Positions 61,670 through 64,000 of a stretch of 64,000 nt of DNA are shown in pieces. Numbering within the stretch: position 1 is the first letter of the stretch; each line of letters starts with the position of its first letter. Location: assembly GCA_003415625.1 (NCBI GenBank), contig PYIU01000006.1:2170001-2234000 (forward strand), read 5' to 3'. The stretch is from Aquanectria penicillioides. Taxonomy: Eukaryota > Ascomycota > Sordariomycetes > Hypocreales > Nectriaceae. The translations under genes were made by a program, and so were the position numbers. The notes below the pieces were generated by a model, which saw only the letters and a list, made by a program, of their open reading frames with translations, did no database searches and had not been told where the DNA came from.

Positions 61670-61985
61670 TGCTGGGAGAAATCACATGGCCGTCTGAGAA
61701 TTCAGTGAGTTGAACCCAGTCCACCGAAGGGCACCAGCCGGGGCGGTTGCGTTCCCCGCAGCTTGTTCCCTACCCCTTCAGCTGAGAAAGAAAAAAAAAA
61801 CAAGGTAAGAAAAAGAAAGAGAAGGGCTTTTCAGATGTCTCAGTACGGCGTTACTGGAATCAAGGCTGTCTCAAGGGCGATGAGGGTCGGTTTCCTATCA
61901 GCCAGATGGTTGGCCGATTTGTGGATTGTCGAAACTGCTCCGAGGCTAGCGTGTAGCGGCCAGCCTCGTTGGTGACCAAGCTCAC

Positions 61986-63047
61986 TCACTCCAAGCGAAG
62001 AAATGAGATAAAGGAGAAATGAGGGCTAGAGGCCTCTGCCGACGAAGTGAAATTGGCCAGGCGGGTAGGCGGTCTGCGGATTGAATCTGCTGCGTATGCG
62101 ACGACCACGGCACGTATGGCGTAGTCTGGGTCGTCCCGTGATTTTGTCCAGCCAGATACATGAAAAGGGTAGAAATGGGCTAGAGGGTGGGGGTAGATGG
62201 GACGAAGTGTCCAGCGACGATTGGTATCAGTATCAGCCGCTGCTGCTATGCCACCGGGGGTACGGTGAACCTGAGGTTGCTGGGGTGCGCAAGGATGTTG
62301 GTACCGGTACTCGGACACGGAGACAACCGCCAAGGGCCCGGAAGCGGCAAGATGCCCTTTCTGGATGGAAATACGGCTATCCGAGAGCAATGTGATGGAG
62401 TTTCCCCATGCGTGAGGTTGGCCGAGGGTTACACAAGACGCAAGTCGGCAGGCAAAGGCGACGAGGCCATTGGCAAGGTAGAATGAGCTTGGACACGGGC
62501 GCAGCGGCTGCTCCGCCAACACCATCACTCGAATGACCTTTGGAGTGTTAGCACAAGCGTAATGATGAAGTAAAGGTGACGGGGAATTCGGGCACTGTTT
62601 TTTTTTTCTTCTTCTTCTTTTTGACGGAGGCTCTGGCCTGCAAGATGCACCCAAGATGCGGTTGACGCCATCCCGCTCGATGATGTATTGAAGGTGGTCG
62701 GTTACAGCGCTTCGAGCAGCCCAATAGTCCAACGATGTGCACCTTCTCCACCCCCGAGTGAAAACCCCGACAGGCCACCATTCCAAGTCGAGAAGGATCT
62801 GTTCGTCTTGGGCATCGTGCTTCCATTCGTGGGGGTTGGTGTTGGTGAACCTGGCCTGGTGGACCAGGGATGCGGTTCCGGGGCAGGCAGGGTCAATGTC
62901 GACGTCGTATGTATGGTCCTGGAACTTTTTGGTGTGCGTGTTGTGTGTTGTGCGTTCTGTGTCGTGTGCGAGTGATTGAACGAAAGAGGTCAGGGTGAGG
63001 TCAGACGACTTCGTCGAGGCCACGGTCAACCAACACCATCCACACAC
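61986..63047 (-). CDS. Unrecognised coding-like tract (start not resolved)
   Basis: A minus-strand frame stays open for 353 codons without an ATG near its beginning. The best part is about 62655-62960. It reads DHTYDVDIDPACPGTASLVHQ, ...TNPHEWKHDAQDEQILLDLE, WWPVGVFTRGWRRCTSLDYW and HLQYIIERDGVNRIL, with strongly C-biased third positions, as in the real genes here. An AG acceptor (TTCCAG) sits just ahead of DHTYD. A short upstream exon ending ...MVLVDRGLDE near 63010 could be spliced to it in phase, but the donor would be a weak GTCGTC. Downstream of a Lys/Arg-rich stretch the frame looks less convincing and may be intron or leader. I recognise no family. It could equally be stop-poor leader DNA of the acetyltransferase gene. 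Confidence 0.3.
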   Translation of the reverse strand: MCGWCWLTVASTKSSDLTLTSFVQSLAHDTERTTHNTHTKKFQDHTYDVDIDPACPGTASLVHQARFTNTNPHEWKHDAQDEQILLDLEWWPVGVFTRGWRRCTSLDYWAARSAVTDHLQYIIERDGVNRILGASCRPEPPSKRRRRKKKQCPNSPSPLLHHYACANTPKVIRVMVLAEQPLRPCPSSFYLANGLVAFACRLASCVTLGQPHAWGNSITLLSDSRISIQKGHLAASGPLAVVSVSEYRYQHPCAPQQPQVHRTPGGIAAAADTDTNRRWTLRPIYPHPLAHFYPFHVSGWTKSRDDPDYAIRAVVVAYAADSIRRPPTRLANFTSSAEASSPHFSFISFLRLE

Positions 63048-64000
63048 AACAACCCCCGTGCAAATGGGAATTGGGAGATGTCATGTTGCACAAGCGGGCT
63101 GGAAGGGAAGGACATCCACATAGAGCAAAGAGAAGAGAGAGAACTGAGGCCCGTAACGACCTGGGTACTCGGTGCAGCTTCGTCGAGGAGCATTGGATTT
63201 GAGGCGGAGGAAAGAGAGAACGGGGGTTTCTATACCAGGAAAGAACAACCGCAGCGGGCGATGACGTGCATGGTAGTTCGCGGTCGACACAGTGCAAAGA
63301 ACCAAGGTTGCTGCTCGGGGGGGAATCTTCCCAAGCCCGAAAGCTATTCGGCCCCCTTTGCGAGGTGCAGTTTAGAGTTGGCGATGGCGGATGCATGATG
63401 CTACTGTAGGTACACCACCAACAACCCTCGGGCGAAGCGGCTCCCGGCCCGGGTTGGGCCAGGATTGCAGCTAATGACAAGCAATTTGGATGCTCTCGGA
63501 GGACCCAAAGAAAGCCCGGGGGGTACATGAAGCTTCAGAACTCCTATGTCCATCTTATAACACTACAGACTGACGTTGATTTAAACTGTTGTACCGCTGG
63601 TGGCATTCGGTATCTGCCAATCCCTTCTCGACGAGGCGATGACGACAAGAAATTCTTCAGTGGGCTTAGCTATGTTGCAGTGGGTGCCCGCAGTGGATAC
63701 CAGTGGCGAATGGGTAAGTCCAGTCGCTGGAGCCCGCCCCTAGCGCCTCGGTTTTTGGAGAATTTGGGGGATCGCTTGGCGGGGCGGGCGACTCGCTCTG
63801 CTCGCTTTTTGGCCCGCCGCTGAACTCCCCGAGAGACGCGTCTTCGCTCCGTGAGACGCGTCCCGGGATGTCCCACCCAGTTGCTTCCGCGCCGATGTTG
63901 ACCTCCGTTTGTTCGGCCCCGTCTATTCATTCATTCATTTACTCGTTCATCCACTCAGTCCCTCACCAGGGTGACTCCCTAGATCCTTGATTTTGGTCCC
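63048..64000. other. Right-end intergenic DNA
   Basis: No supported gene. A short (TCAT) repeat lies at about 63926-63938, close to the window end. Confidence 0.4.

Noticed and set aside
1..64000. Idea that GDH, GID7, TSC2 and VPS1 form a nutrient-response gene cluster
   Set aside because: They are on both strands, separated by many kilobases and unrelated genes, and no shared regulatory element links them.

Overview
The window looks like a nuclear chromosome segment of a filamentous ascomycete (Pezizomycotina, probably Sordariomycetes). The genes carry short GT...AG introns, mostly 45-75 bases, and encode typical eukaryotic proteins: DNA polymerase delta, a dynamin-like GTPase, a CSE1 exportin, tuberin, a GID7/WDR26 WD-repeat protein and a Zn2Cys6 regulator. 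Intergenic DNA is rich in pyrimidine tracts, microsatellites and CCTAGGTA-type palindromes. The genus cannot be fixed from sequence alone. I see no rRNA, tRNA, CRISPR array, intact transposon or biosynthetic cluster.

Layout. 1-746 (minus): 5' part of NADP-glutamate dehydrogenase, cut by the window edge. 5552-8993 (minus): POL3. 10522-12259 (minus): a rhomboid protease with a one-base frame break. 14893-15438 (minus): a small two-helix membrane protein of the group often labelled 'rhomboid family membrane protein'. 22395-24736 (plus): a Zn2Cys6 transcription factor. 25640-28042 (minus): VPS1. 31074-33058 (plus): the GID7/WDR26-like gene. 41149-43162 (plus): a PH-like scaffold protein, again with a one-base frame problem. 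44247-47536 (minus): CSE1. 50529-55445 (plus): an intronless tuberin (TSC2). 56909-57320 (minus): a broken small gene, possibly of the DUF6540 type. 59965-61669 (minus): a GNAT acetyltransferase joined to a glycosidase-3-like C-terminal domain but without the catalytic barrel. 61986-63047 (minus): an unrecognised coding-like tract.

These are independent housekeeping and regulatory genes, not an operon or cluster. Loose links exist: GDH (nitrogen assimilation), GID7 (catabolite degradation), tuberin (TOR signalling) and VPS1 (vacuolar traffic) all touch nutrient response. Nothing in the sequence shows that they are co-regulated. Gene density is low. Three intervals (about 0.75-5.5, 15.4-22.4 and 33.1-41.1 kb) hold no gene I can support.

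I did not find a convincing undescribed system. The points most worth checking are: the GNAT protein that has lost its hydrolase domain; three conserved genes whose frames break inside or beside mononucleotide runs (true decay or assembly error); the dense CCTAGG palindrome field upstream of TSC2; a G1/S-type CGCGAAAACGCG element upstream of POL3; and the coding-like tract near the right end.
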